A stretch of 64,000 bases of DNA from Leptobacterium_A meishanense (GTDB lineage Bacteria; Bacteroidota; Bacteroidia; Flavobacteriales; Flavobacteriaceae). Positions 1 through 8,510 of this stretch are shown here, in pieces; position 1 is the stretch's first letter; each line of letters starts with the position of its first letter. The position numbers and the translations under genes were made by a program. The notes under the pieces were generated by a model. It was not told the origin of the DNA, did not search any database, and was given only the letters and a program-made list of their open reading frames with translations. The stretch spans positions 248,001 through 312,000 of the forward strand of contig NZ_JBBEXE010000002.1 in the NCBI RefSeq assembly GCF_037645805.1, written 5' to 3'.

Positions 1-78
1 TCTATGAATGCCGAAGATCAAAAGGAATGGCAAGAAAAAATTAAAGATCAATTAGACAAATTGGATGCATATAAATAA
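1..78 (+). CDS. 3' end of an unidentified CDS
   Basis: An open frame enters from the left edge and stops with TAA at 76-78. Only the last 25 residues are visible. They are charged and probably helical (many K, E, D, Q; ends in DAYK). Nothing in this tail identifies a family. The strong hairpin that follows directly supports this as a real gene end that converges on rplT. Confidence 0.55.
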   Translation, partial: SMNAEDQKEWQEKIKDQLDKLDAYK

Positions 79-110
79 AAAGCTGCCTAAAATATTTTAG
101 GCAGCTTTTT
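77..110. terminator. Bidirectional intrinsic terminator
   Basis: A near-perfect inverted repeat, with arms AAAAAGCTGCCTAAAA and TTTTAGGCAGCTTTTT, sits between the end of the left-edge gene and the end of rplT. The A and T tracts at the two ends let it terminate transcription from both strands. Confidence 0.85.
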
Positions 111-137
111 AAGTGAAATAATATTCGGTTAAACAGG

Positions 138-482
138 CTACTTAACTTTGTTTACGATTGCTTTGAACGCTTCAGGATGGTTCATTGCTAAGTCAGCTAA
201 AACCTTTCGGTTAAGTGTAATGTTATTAGCTTTTACTTTTCCCATGAATTGAGAATATGACATACCATGCATTCTTGCACCGGCATTGATACGTGCAATC
301 CATAAAGCCCTGAAAGAACGTTTCTTGTTTCTACGGTCTCTGTAGGCATACTGCATTGCTTTGTCAACTGCATTTTTAGCAACCGTCCAAACATTTTTAC
401 GTCTTCCGAAATAGCCTTTGGCTTGTTTTAACACTTTTTTTCTTCGTGCCCTTTTGGCAACTGAATTTACAGATCTTGGCAT
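138..482 (-). CDS. rplT: 50S ribosomal protein L20
   Basis: A 114-residue basic protein beginning MPRSVNSVAKRARRKK, the invariant L20 start, followed by the AKGYFGRRKN motif. L20 binds 23S rRNA early in 50S assembly and in other bacteria represses its own operon. The frame is open further upstream to about 557, but homology puts the start at the ATG at 480-482. It is the last gene of thrS-infC-rpmI-rplT, 102 bp after rpmI, in a spacer that can fold into a nested hairpin. Confidence 0.97.
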   Translation of the reverse strand: MPRSVNSVAKRARRKKVLKQAKGYFGRRKNVWTVAKNAVDKAMQYAYRDRRNKKRSFRALWIARINAGARMHGMSYSQFMGKVKANNITLNRKVLADLAMNHPEAFKAIVNKVK

Positions 483-501
483 AATTTTTATTTTTTTGTA
501 G

Positions 502-540
502 CAGGCGTTCTGTATTAATTTCAGAATCTTCAATAGCCTG
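502..540 (-). promoter_or_regulatory. Hairpin in the rpmI-rplT spacer, possible L20 site
   Basis: On the mRNA strand, CAGGC (536-540) can pair with GCCTG (502-506), and inside it TTCTG (522-526) with CAGAA (508-512), giving a two-tier stem just upstream of the rplT start. L20 autoregulation through mRNA structures in this operon is known in E. coli and Bacillus. Assigning this hairpin to that role is inference. Confidence 0.35.
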
Positions 541-584
541 ACTCCAGGGTTATACAATAATTTATTGAACCAACTTTGAACAGC

Positions 585-782
585 TTATTTTAAACGTAGC
601 TGTTGTTTTACGTTATTTTCATCACTTTCGTGGACTAGTGTTGAGTGTGTCAACGCCAGCTTACGCTTTTTTGATTTTTTTGTCAAGATATGACTTTTAA
701 AAGCGTGTTTTCTTTTAATTTTTCCAGAGCCGGTAAGCTTAAACCGCTTCTTTGCGCTGGATTTTGTTTTCATTTTAGGCAT
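585..782 (-). CDS. rpmI: 50S ribosomal protein L35
   Basis: A 65-residue very basic protein starting MPKMKTKSSAKKRFKLTGSG, the conserved L35 N-terminus, with the KRKHAFKSHIL segment after it. It is a structural protein of the large ribosomal subunit. It lies between infC and rplT in the classic IF3-L35-L20 order, 58 bp after the infC stop, and is presumably co-transcribed from the thrS promoter. Confidence 0.97.
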   Translation of the reverse strand: MPKMKTKSSAKKRFKLTGSGKIKRKHAFKSHILTKKSKKRKLALTHSTLVHESDENNVKQQLRLK

Positions 783-840
783 TTCTTCCTAGTTTTAATT
801 ATTTCACTTAATCTATTCCTGAAAAATTACTCAGGATTTT

Positions 841-1398
841 TTATTTTGGCTTTTTAGGTGCTATGAACATGGTCATCCGCTTACCTTCTAGCTTTGGCAT
901 TTGTTCTACTTTTCCTAGTTCTTCTAATTCAGAAGCCAATCGCAATAACAAGATCTCTCCTTGGTCTTTGTATACAATGGAACGGCCTTTAAAAAACACA
1001 TAGGCCTTTAACTTGGCTCCGTCTTTTAAAAAACGTTCGGCATGTTTCTTTTTAAACTCATAATCATGGTCATCGGTTTGTGGGCCAAAGCGAATCTCTT
1101 TTATAACAACTTTAGAAGCCTTTGCTTTCAATGCCTTTTCCCGCTTTTTTTGTTCATAAAGGAACTTTTTATAGTCCATTATTTTACAAACGGGAGGAGA
1201 AGCATTCGGAGATATTTCAACGAGATCTAATTCTAATTCATTGGCTTTTTCCAATGCTTTGTGTATTGAATATACACCTATATCTATATTATCACCAACC
1301 AATCGTACTTCAGAAGCACGTATTTCCTTGTTGATGTTATGAGGGTTTTTAATCTCTCTTCTTTGTTGTCGCCGATAATTACTTCTTCTTATTGCTAT
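841..1398 (-). CDS. infC: Translation initiation factor IF-3, ATA start codon
   Basis: IF-3 binds the 30S subunit, blocks premature 50S joining and checks the start codon-initiator tRNA pairing. The protein has the N-domain (NKEIRASEVRLVGDN), a Lys-rich linker and the C-domain (KEIRFGPQTDDHDYEFK), and ends MFIAPKKP. No ATG exists in the N-terminal part. An in-frame TAA lies at 1402-1404 and is followed by ACC and then ATA at 1396-1398, which gives 185 residues beginning (M)AIRRSNYRRQQ, the length and start pattern expected for flavobacterial IF-3. A TTG at 1300-1302 would delete about 32 conserved residues. Rare AUU/AUC/AUA starts are the known basis of infC self-repression. The gap from the thrS stop is 39 bp. 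Confidence 0.93.
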   Translation of the reverse strand: MAIRRSNYRRQQRREIKNPHNINKEIRASEVRLVGDNIDIGVYSIHKALEKANELELDLVEISPNASPPVCKIMDYKKFLYEQKKREKALKAKASKVVIKEIRFGPQTDDHDYEFKKKHAERFLKDGAKLKAYVFFKGRSIVYKDQGEILLLRLASELEELGKVEQMPKLEGKRMTMFIAPKKPK

Positions 1399-1437
1399 GG
1401 TTTACTTATTTTTATGCTGCTTACACAGCGTTAAACA

Positions 1438-3384
1438 TTAATTTTTAAAAGACTTACTTGTTTTTTTTATTTCATCATTAACAATTGCTGCAAATTCTTC
1501 AACAGAAATAGTGCCCAAATCTTCACCTCCATGCTTTCTTATAGCTATTGTATCATTTTCAGCTTCATTTTCTCCAACAATAATCATGTAAGGTATTTTC
1601 TTTAATTCAGCCTCTCGGATTTTTTTCCCTACGGTTTCGTTTCTATTGTCAACGAGGCCGCGAATTTCGTGATTTTCCAGTAAATTTAAAACTTTTTCAG
1701 CATATTTTTCATATTTCTCACTGACAGAGAGTATGATGGCTTGATCGGGTGTGAGCCATAAAGGGAAATTTCCACTGGTATGCTCCAATAAGATAGCTAC
1801 AAAACGTTCCATACTTCCAAAGGGTGCTCTATGGATCATTACCGGGCGATGTAGCTCATTGTCATTGCCTTTATACGAAAGGTCAAATCGTTCAGGCAAA
1901 TTGTAATCAACCTGAATAGTACCTAGTTGCCATTTTCTTCCGAGTGCGTCTTTTACCATAAAATCAAGTTTAGGGCCATAAAAAGCTGCTTCTCCGGTTT
2001 CAATAACATAATTCAATCCTTTTTCTTTTGTAGCATTAATGATAGCATTCTCTGCTTTTCTCCAATTTTCGTCACTTCCAATATATTTATCAGGATTATC
2101 AGGATCGCGTAGTGATACTTGGGTCACAAAATCCTCAAACCCTAATGACCCAAAAACGTGGAGTACTAAATCAATCACATTTTTAAATTCCTCATCCAAT
2201 TGGTCAGGAGTACAGAAGATATGGGCGTCGTCTTGGGTAAATCCCCGAACTCTTGTAAGCCCGTGTAATTCGCCACTTTGCTCATATCTGTAAACAGTGC
2301 CAAATTCAGCATACCTTTTTGGAAGTTCTTTATAGCTCCATGGACGGGAATTGTATATTTCGCAGTGGTGTGGGCAGTTCATAGGTTTTAAAAGAAACTC
2401 CTCATTTTCATGAGGTGTTTTTATAGGTTGAAAACTGTCTTCTCCATACTTGGCATAATGCCCGGAAGTAACGTATAACTCTTTTTGTCCTATATGAGGA
2501 GATACTACTTGTTCATAGCCTGCTTTTTTCTGGGCATTTTTTAAAAATTGTTCCAATCGCTCACGCAATGCAGCTCCCTTAGGTAACCATAAAGGCAATC
2601 CTTGCCCCACTTTTTTAGAAAAAGTGAATAGTTCTAGTTCTTTTCCTAGCTTTCTGTGGTCACGTTTTTTTGCTTCCTCAAGTAGGTTCAGATATTCTGT
2701 TAACTCTTTTTGTTTTGGAAAGGAAATACCATAAACCCTGGTCAATTGTGTATTGTTTTCGTTACCTCTCCAATACGCCCCTGCAACACTTAATAGTTTA
2801 ACGGCTTTGATGATGCCTGTATTTGGAATATGCCCACCTCTACAGAGATCAGTAAAAGTAGCGTGGTCGCAAAATGTAATGGTGCCATCTTCAAGATTTT
2901 CAATGAGCTCTACTTTATATTCATTGTCTTGCTTTTTGTAAAAATCCAATGCATCTGCTTTGCTTACGGAGCGCATTTTATAATCGTATTTACCTCTGGC
3001 AATCTCCAACATTTTTTTCTCTATTTCAGGAAAATCTTTTTCAGAGATGGTATGTTCACCAAAATCAACGTCATAGTAGAATCCATGTTCAATAGCAGGG
3101 CCAATGGTGAGTTTTATACCTGGATACATTTCTTCCAAAGCTTGTGCTAAGATATGTGAAGAGGAGTGCCAGAAGGCTTCTTTGCCGGCATCGTCATTCC
3201 ATGTATAAAGCGTAAGGGAACCATCTTCAATTAAGGGGGAACTTATCTCTACTTTTGTATCATTAAAGTTGGCAGAGATAACATTTCTTGCAAGGCCTTC
3301 GCTAATACTCTTGGCAACCTCAAATGGGGTTATGTATTTTTCAAACTCCTTAATACTGCCGTCCGGCAAAGTAATTTTTATCAT
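1438..3384 (-). CDS. thrS: Threonyl-tRNA synthetase
   Basis: A 648-residue class II synthetase that charges tRNA-Thr and edits mischarged Ser-tRNA. Visible parts are the TGS domain (about 1-62), the editing domain with HSSSH at 73-77 and FCDHATFTDLCRGGHIP near 171-187, the catalytic core with Zn ligands Cys337, His388 and His518, motif 2 (RVRGFTQDDAHIF) and motif 3 (HRAPFGSMERF), and the C-terminal anticodon-binding domain (VDNRNETVGKKIREAE). Length is normal. It heads the operon with infC, rpmI and rplT and has a good promoter upstream. Confidence 0.98.
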   Translation of the reverse strand: MIKITLPDGSIKEFEKYITPFEVAKSISEGLARNVISANFNDTKVEISSPLIEDGSLTLYTWNDDAGKEAFWHSSSHILAQALEEMYPGIKLTIGPAIEHGFYYDVDFGEHTISEKDFPEIEKKMLEIARGKYDYKMRSVSKADALDFYKKQDNEYKVELIENLEDGTITFCDHATFTDLCRGGHIPNTGIIKAVKLLSVAGAYWRGNENNTQLTRVYGISFPKQKELTEYLNLLEEAKKRDHRKLGKELELFTFSKKVGQGLPLWLPKGAALRERLEQFLKNAQKKAGYEQVVSPHIGQKELYVTSGHYAKYGEDSFQPIKTPHENEEFLLKPMNCPHHCEIYNSRPWSYKELPKRYAEFGTVYRYEQSGELHGLTRVRGFTQDDAHIFCTPDQLDEEFKNVIDLVLHVFGSLGFEDFVTQVSLRDPDNPDKYIGSDENWRKAENAIINATKEKGLNYVIETGEAAFYGPKLDFMVKDALGRKWQLGTIQVDYNLPERFDLSYKGNDNELHRPVMIHRAPFGSMERFVAILLEHTSGNFPLWLTPDQAIILSVSEKYEKYAEKVLNLLENHEIRGLVDNRNETVGKKIREAELKKIPYMIIVGENEAENDTIAIRKHGGEDLGTISVEEFAAIVNDEIKKTSKSFKN

Positions 3385-3410
3385 GCTTGTATACTGATGT
3401 TATAACGTCG

Positions 3411-3441
3411 CAAAGATAATAGGTTGTCATCACGCAAACAA
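3411..3441 (-). promoter_or_regulatory. thrS promoter (Bacteroidota type)
   Basis: On the minus strand, TATCTTTG (3411-3418) matches the TAnnTTTG -7 box. A TTG (3439-3441) lies 20 bp further upstream and fits the -33 element. The box is 26 bp from the thrS ATG. Confidence 0.6.
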
Positions 3442-3488
3442 CAGGAATACTATTTTCATGGGACTATTTATGAATGTAAAAATTAAGG

Positions 3489-3496
3489 TATATTTG
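3489..3496 (+). promoter_or_regulatory. -7 box for the gene at 3518
   Basis: TATATTTG matches TAnnTTTG and ends 21 bp before the ATG at 3518. This argues that the earlier in-frame ATGs at 3458 and 3470 are not used. No clear -33 element is visible. Confidence 0.4.
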
Positions 3497-3517
3497 TTAG
3501 ACACCAATTTTTTTATA

Positions 3518-4837
3518 ATGGACAGTGATGCTCAGGGCCAGAAGTTTAAGAAATGGCTTGATATTTTACAGCAAGAGAGTTGGCAACTAGAACTCATTAT
3601 TTCCGGTTTTGCCATTTACGGATTGTTTATGGCTAAAGAGCCTATTCAAGTAAAATCGCTTGAAGTTGGTATGGCAGGCAGTGTGTATGCAGTGTTTTTT
3701 TGGCAAGGATTGTTTATGTCTTGGTACATAGTTACGGCTAATCTTATAGCGCATGTGATCTTGAGAGGGCTTTGGATAGGGGCTATAGGGCTGCGATATG
3801 TGTCTGGCGATATTGATTATGAACAATTAAATTACAGTTCTAAATTTACTAGACATCTAAAAAAAAGAATAGGGTCTTTTGACAATTATGTAGCAACACT
3901 TGAAAAATATTGTAGCATTATTTTTGCAATTACCTTTTTATTGATTTTTTATTTATTAGGATTGATAGTCATCATATCTGCCTTTGTGCTAATAGCTGAA
4001 TGGCTGGGCGATGGGAATGGGCAAGATTTCAATTACCGATCATGGATAGGAGTACCACTACTTGTTTTTATTGCTATAGGAAGTGTCATTACGTTTATTG
4101 ATTTTATAACACAAGGATGGCTGAAAAAGAAAAAATGGACAACCTTTTTTTATTACCCGGTATATTGGGTGTTTAAATACCTTACCCTTTCTTTTTTGTA
4201 TAGGCCTATGGTTTATAATTTTCTGGATACTAAATTTGGACGTCGTCTAAGTATACTTATCATACCATTATATACCATAATTGGTTTATTGGCAGGTACT
4301 AGTTACAGTACTTCAAATTATATAAATGAGGAAGAACGCTCTTCAATTTATACGGCTAATGCAAGTAATTATGACGATTTAATAGATGAGAGTACCAAAT
4401 ATGTTGATAGGGTATCTATTCCTTCTAAAATAATTAATAACAGGTATTTGAATGTCTTCATAGAATATGGAAAATCCATAGAAGAAGATGTTTTCTTTTT
4501 TAATGAGGAACTAAAACCTGAAGAAGATAAAAAGGGGATTTATTCTACCATTTTTTCATCAGGGACCATAGATGACCGAACCCGAAGGAAACTATTGGGA
4601 ACATATCTGAAAACCATAGAAGATATGTATATTTTAAAAATAGACACGATACGTTTTAAGCCTGAGTTTGTGATCACTCAAAACAAGAAAAAACAGAAAG
4701 GTTTTGAGACTTTCTTGGATATGGAAGGTGTATCTAAAGGAAAACATCTTTTGGAAGTATTGCGAAAAGATCATTTTCGGGATAGTGTGTACCATAGGAC
4801 CATAGTCAAAGTCCCTTTTTGGTATTATCCGGAATAA
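3518..4837 (+). CDS. Conserved polytopic membrane protein, function unknown
   Basis: A protein of 439 residues from the ATG at 3518; the frame is open back to 3458. A short hydrophilic head is followed by WQLELIISGFAIYGL and several hydrophobic helices (roughly residues 30-110, 140-185, 195-215 and 250-270). A soluble C-terminal region of about 165 residues, rich in charged residues, has no motif I recognise. It resembles conserved hypothetical inner-membrane proteins of Flavobacteriia. It is divergent from thrS and has no operon partner. Confidence 0.75.
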   Translation: MDSDAQGQKFKKWLDILQQESWQLELIISGFAIYGLFMAKEPIQVKSLEVGMAGSVYAVFFWQGLFMSWYIVTANLIAHVILRGLWIGAIGLRYVSGDIDYEQLNYSSKFTRHLKKRIGSFDNYVATLEKYCSIIFAITFLLIFYLLGLIVIISAFVLIAEWLGDGNGQDFNYRSWIGVPLLVFIAIGSVITFIDFITQGWLKKKKWTTFFYYPVYWVFKYLTLSFLYRPMVYNFLDTKFGRRLSILIIPLYTIIGLLAGTSYSTSNYINEEERSSIYTANASNYDDLIDESTKYVDRVSIPSKIINNRYLNVFIEYGKSIEEDVFFFNEELKPEEDKKGIYSTIFSSGTIDDRTRRKLLGTYLKTIEDMYILKIDTIRFKPEFVITQNKKKQKGFETFLDMEGVSKGKHLLEVLRKDHFRDSVYHRTIVKVPFWYYPE

Positions 4838-4858
4838 TTTATTGAAAATTGAACAAAA

Positions 4859-4903
4859 TTTTTCAGAATGCCTCTATGGTTTTTTTGCACCCATTCTCAA
4901 AAA
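4859..4903. terminator. Possible bidirectional terminator
   Basis: The arms TTTTTCAGAATG (4859-4870) and CATTCTCAAAAA (4892-4903) pair apart from the central C opposite C. They lie between the convergent ends of the membrane-protein gene and the ZIP transporter gene. The loop is long (21 nt), so the call is weak. Confidence 0.35.
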
Positions 4904-4908
4904 TATTG

Positions 4909-5577
4909 TTATAATAGGTAAGCGGTAATGATACCTAATAGAATAGCTGCCAGTTTATTAATATTGAATTTATGTCCTTCCGAACTTTCAAAAAGTATTG
5001 TAGTAGCAATATGGAGAAAGATCCCAATAACCAGGGCTGACAAATAGCCACTGTACATTTTTAACCCCTGAATGTTAGCGAGAAGACTTCCCAATGGGGT
5101 CATGACAGCAAATAAAATTAGTAGTAAAGAAGTATGAAGCGTGTTCATTTTAAGGTTGAGACAAAATGTACTTAAGATAATAGCAATGGGGATTTTATGG
5201 ATGATGATGCCATAGAGCAATGTAGGGTGCTCATTGATGGGAGCTCCTTCTATAACAGCATGGATACATAAACTGATAAATACGATTAGTGGAAAATTAC
5301 GCTGCCCTTTGTGAATATGGACATGTCCATGCTCCACACCTTTAGAGAAAAATTCCAAAAATATTTGGAGCAAGATCCCAATCATGATGAACAACCCAAT
5401 ATGTTGTGAATTTTCTTGGTAATACACATCCGGTAGCAAGTGAAAAATAGTAATGGACAAAAGGAAAGCTCCACTAAAAGCAAGCAATAGTTTTATAGTG
5501 CGTTGTTTGGGTGTAAGTATTAATACAAAAAAGTAACCAACAAAAACAGCGGCTATGGGGAACAGGTAATTTTCCAT
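4909..5577 (-). CDS. ZIP-family metal transporter
   Basis: A 222-residue inner-membrane protein of the ZIP (zinc/iron permease) family, expected to import divalent metal such as Zn2+ into the cytoplasm. Eight or so hydrophobic helices are visible, with the family signatures HLLPD (46-50), a His-rich cytoplasmic loop HGHVHIH (83-89), HAVIEGAP (106-113) and HKIP (127-130), which supply the metal ligands in helices 4 and 5. Its start overlaps the stop of the upstream methyltransferase gene by one base, so the two are probably translated from one mRNA. The metal specificity cannot be read from the sequence. Confidence 0.9.
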   Translation of the reverse strand: MENYLFPIAAVFVGYFFVLILTPKQRTIKLLLAFSGAFLLSITIFHLLPDVYYQENSQHIGLFIMIGILLQIFLEFFSKGVEHGHVHIHKGQRNFPLIVFISLCIHAVIEGAPINEHPTLLYGIIIHKIPIAIILSTFCLNLKMNTLHTSLLLILFAVMTPLGSLLANIQGLKMYSGYLSALVIGIFLHIATTILFESSEGHKFNINKLAAILLGIITAYLL

Positions 5578-6308
5578 TATTTAAAAATCATGATTAACCG
5601 TTCTGAATTCTTTAGGTCAAACCTTTGAAGCTTATAATCTCCAAAAATATCCAAAAGATCAATATTTGCTATTTCAAAATAGCTTTCAAAATCCTCTAAT
5701 TTAAGGGCTCTTACACATTCTGTATAGTGGTAATCTTTACTTTCAAATTTAAAATGGATCTCTTTAAAGATATGAGTGGCGTCTGCGTATCTTTTTATAT
5801 GAAAATCGATCCCTTTTATTTTTTTTATCTCTTCAGGCACCAAATTATCCAAAATATACGAAGTATTCATGAAATCGATAACGGCAAATCCGGTTTCGTT
5901 CAAATTAGATTTTATAGCTTTTAAGGTATTTAAATTATCATTTTCATCCTCAAAATACCCAAAACTGGTAAACAAGTTGAAAACAGCATCAAATTTTTTA
6001 TGGTATGCCTTTGACATATCGTGCACCTCAAAATGTAACTGCTCATTTTCAAATTGCTTGGCATAGGTGATGCTGTTCTCAGAGATATCGGTTCCGGTTA
6101 CATCATATCCTAGTGAATTCAAATAAATTGCATGCCGCCCCTTTCCACACGCTAAGTCCAAAATTGAAGCACCTTCAGGAAGGTTTAAATAGTAGGTAAG
6201 ATTATCCATAAAAAGCTGTGCTTCTTTATGATCTCTATCCTGATAAAGGATATGGTAGAACTTTGTGTTGAACCAGTCAGAATACCAGTTTTTTTGTGCT
6301 TTTTGCAT
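5577..6308 (-). CDS. Class I SAM-dependent methyltransferase
   Basis: A 243-residue Rossmann-fold methyltransferase. The SAM-binding motif I is ILDLACGKGRHA (about 49-60), followed by the acidic strand end VTGTDIS and motif IV FDAVFNLFTSFGYF. Methyltransferase_25-type proteins of this size act on small molecules or proteins, and the substrate cannot be inferred here. It is the first gene of a two-gene unit with the ZIP transporter (1-bp overlap) and is divergent from the THUMP methyltransferase gene. Confidence 0.88.
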   Translation of the reverse strand: MQKAQKNWYSDWFNTKFYHILYQDRDHKEAQLFMDNLTYYLNLPEGASILDLACGKGRHAIYLNSLGYDVTGTDISENSITYAKQFENEQLHFEVHDMSKAYHKKFDAVFNLFTSFGYFEDENDNLNTLKAIKSNLNETGFAVIDFMNTSYILDNLVPEEIKKIKGIDFHIKRYADATHIFKEIHFKFESKDYHYTECVRALKLEDFESYFEIANIDLLDIFGDYKLQRFDLKNSERLIMIFK

Positions 6309-6310
6309 GC

Positions 6311-6345
6311 TTTTGTATGAAAGGGGCTAAATTAACGTATTTTTG
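6311..6345 (+). promoter_or_regulatory. Promoter of the THUMP methyltransferase gene
   Basis: TTTTG (6311-6315) and TATTTTTG (6338-6345) are separated by 22 bp and match the Bacteroidota -33/-7 pattern. The -7 box lies 20 bp before the ATG at 6366. Confidence 0.5.
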
Positions 6346-6365
6346 CCTTTTTATAAGCGAATCAG

Positions 6366-7529
6366 ATGGCAAATAACTATAAAATGGTAGCCAAAACATT
6401 GTTTGGGTTAGAGGATGTTTTGGTTGGTGAATTGAATAAACTGGGAGCCATTAATGTAGAAAAAGGCATTAGAAGTGTATCTTTTGAAGGCGATAAGGGG
6501 TTCATGTACAAAGCCAATATATGCCTTCGGACAGCTTTAAAAATTTTAAAACCCATCCATAACTTTAAAGTGCGAAATGAACATGAATTTTATAGCCGGA
6601 TCTATAAAATGCACTGGAATGATTATATGGATGTTGATACTACATTTGCTATTGCTACTACAGTTCACTCGGAGCAGTTCAAACATTCTAAATATGTAGC
6701 CTTAAAAGCTAAAGATGCCATTGTAGACAAGTTTAGGGACAACACAGGAAAACGGCCTAATGTTGATGTGAAGCATCCCGATATTCAAATCCACATTCAT
6801 ATACAAAAAGATTTATGTACTGTCTCATTAGATAGTTCAGGGGCTTCGCTCCATCAACGAGGCTATCGGACAGACACGAACATAGCCCCTATCAATGAAG
6901 TGTTGGCCGCAGGTATGCTTCTTTTAACTGGATGGGACGGACAATGTGATTTCATAGATCCGATGTGCGGGAGTGGCACATTACTGGTAGAAGCTGCCAT
7001 GATTGCCTGCAATATTCCATGCAATATTAACCGAAAAGAGTTTGCTTTTGAAAAGTGGCGTGATTTTGATAGTGATTTGTTTGAAAAGATCATGGAAAGT
7101 TCTTTGAACAAAACACGAGAGTTTCATCACAAAATCACAGGATATGACAAAGCTCCGTCAGCGGTATGGAAAGCAAAAGAAAATATAAAAGCAGCAAACC
7201 TGAGTGATTATATGACTGTTGAGCAGAAAAACTTCTTCGCAACCAAGAAAGATGTATCCGGTAAATTGCACATGGTTTTTAACCCCCCTTACGGAAAACG
7301 ATTGAGCATTGAAATGGAACAATTTTATAAGTCGATTGGAGACACCCTTAAACAAGGGTATCCGGAAACGGATGCGTGGTTTATTACTTCCAATATGGAA
7401 GCATTAAAATATGTTGGGTTACGCCCCTCCAGAAAAATAAGGCTTTTTAACGGCTCCTTGGAATCTAAATTAGTGAAGTATGAAATTTATGAAGGAAGTA
7501 AGAAAGGAAAATATATGAGTGATAACTAA
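6366..7529 (+). CDS. THUMP-domain rRNA methyltransferase (RlmL-like)
   Basis: A 387-residue RNA methyltransferase. The N-terminal THUMP/ferredoxin-like region (about 1-160, ending GASLHQRGYR) binds RNA. The C-terminal Rossmann fold carries DPMCGSGT (198-205) for SAM and NPPYG near 303-307, the signature of N2-guanine methyltransferases. It corresponds to the N-terminal (RlmL, m2G2445 of 23S rRNA) half of E. coli RlmKL and lacks the RlmK half, which is the usual form outside gammaproteobacteria. Confidence 0.92.
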   Translation: MANNYKMVAKTLFGLEDVLVGELNKLGAINVEKGIRSVSFEGDKGFMYKANICLRTALKILKPIHNFKVRNEHEFYSRIYKMHWNDYMDVDTTFAIATTVHSEQFKHSKYVALKAKDAIVDKFRDNTGKRPNVDVKHPDIQIHIHIQKDLCTVSLDSSGASLHQRGYRTDTNIAPINEVLAAGMLLLTGWDGQCDFIDPMCGSGTLLVEAAMIACNIPCNINRKEFAFEKWRDFDSDLFEKIMESSLNKTREFHHKITGYDKAPSAVWKAKENIKAANLSDYMTVEQKNFFATKKDVSGKLHMVFNPPYGKRLSIEMEQFYKSIGDTLKQGYPETDAWFITSNMEALKYVGLRPSRKIRLFNGSLESKLVKYEIYEGSKKGKYMSDN

Positions 7530-7533
7530 CAGA

Positions 7534-7767
7534 TTATTTTATTTCCTTCATGTTTTTTATAAAAATCCATTTCATCAACATTTTTTCTCTTCCCTCTGTG
7601 TTGACAACACCAAACTTAGGCGCCAGAATATTAGCAATAATAGCGGAGGTTACGGCTAAAAATATGCGGTTTATGGGAAGAAAATATCCCAGAAGCAATC
7701 GTGCAATGATAAATAAGATAGCAAATCCAAGAAAATTGAATGCCAATGCTTTATGTTTTAACTTCAC
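7534..7767 (-). CDS. Small membrane protein, unknown
   Basis: A 77-residue protein with two hydrophobic segments (about 10-30 and 33-48) and a basic C-terminus ending KWIFIKNMKEIK. The only upstream start is a GTG (MKLKHKALAFNF). The opposite strand is also open here, but the minus frame has better membrane-protein composition and continues the rlmD-DUF6452-DUF6048 gene string, 20 bp after DUF6048. Function unknown. Confidence 0.6.
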   Translation of the reverse strand: MKLKHKALAFNFLGFAILFIIARLLLGYFLPINRIFLAVTSAIIANILAPKFGVVNTEGREKMLMKWIFIKNMKEIK

Positions 7768-7787
7768 AGCTAATTTTTAAGAGTTAG

Positions 7788-8510
7788 TTATTTCTTTTTG
7801 TATAGTGGGATAAAGTATGTTAACGTATAATTATAACCAATACCAAATCGGCTGGAATCATTCTTCTTATTAAACCCCGGAATCCAGAGATTTGGAAAAA
7901 ACTCAGGGGCTTTATCATTCACTAAATAATTCAACCGGATGCTTGCCCCAAGATATAAATTATTAAAAAGCTCTGCTTTAATCCCAAAAACGGCTTCTAT
8001 CCATTGTGCGTTTAACCCGTCAAACTCTCGTAAAAGGTCAGGGTTATCACCTATTAAGTCCCCTTCGTTAAAAAAATGGTCCCTGTTATTAATATTAAAG
8101 CTATTGAGTGTTTGTGAAAAAGAACTGATGGCATAGCGCAACCCTATATGAATAGAATTTTGCATACCATACCAATTTTCATAAGCATTATAATCAAAAC
8201 CGGCCTTTATATAAGTCCCTTTGGTAGTGAAATTAAAAAGGTCTTCATCCGTTGTTTTTTCTTCTCTCCCGATCTCTCCAGCAACAAAAAACCGTTTGGT
8301 AATACGGTAATCCCCGACCAATTCCAACCCTTTATAATCCTCATCAAAACCTGCCCGTATAGGTTTGCTAAGATCAACCCCTAACCTAAGCCCATACTTT
8401 TGTTTGTACAAAATACTGTCTTTGGGAGTTTCTTCCTGACTGTACATATTCAGGAAAACGAAAAGCATACTAATACTAATGAAATATTTTAACATGGGCT
8501 GTATTTTCAT
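7788..8510 (-). CDS. DUF6048 family outer-membrane-type protein
   Basis: A 240-residue exported protein. The signal peptide MLKYFISISMLFVFLNMYSQ begins at the second Met (8495); the first ATG is at 8510. The mature part has alternating beta-strand patterns (GLRLGVDLSKP, LELVGDYRITKRFFVAGEIG, SIHIGLRYAIS) and an aromatic-rich C-terminus, typical of small outer-membrane beta-barrels. It matches the DUF6048 family of Flavobacteriia. Its start lies inside the end of the DUF6452 gene (20-35 bp overlap), so translational coupling is likely. Confidence 0.85.
   Translation of the reverse strand: MKIQPMLKYFISISMLFVFLNMYSQEETPKDSILYKQKYGLRLGVDLSKPIRAGFDEDYKGLELVGDYRITKRFFVAGEIGREEKTTDEDLFNFTTKGTYIKAGFDYNAYENWYGMQNSIHIGLRYAISSFSQTLNSFNINNRDHFFNEGDLIGDNPDLLREFDGLNAQWIEAVFGIKAELFNNLYLGASIRLNYLVNDKAPEFFPNLWIPGFNKKNDSSRFGIGYNYTLTYFIPLYKKK

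Noticed and set aside
7550..7780. 76-codon plus-strand frame
   Set aside because: Mirror of the small membrane protein on the minus strand, with no protein-like features or neighbouring genes on that strand.
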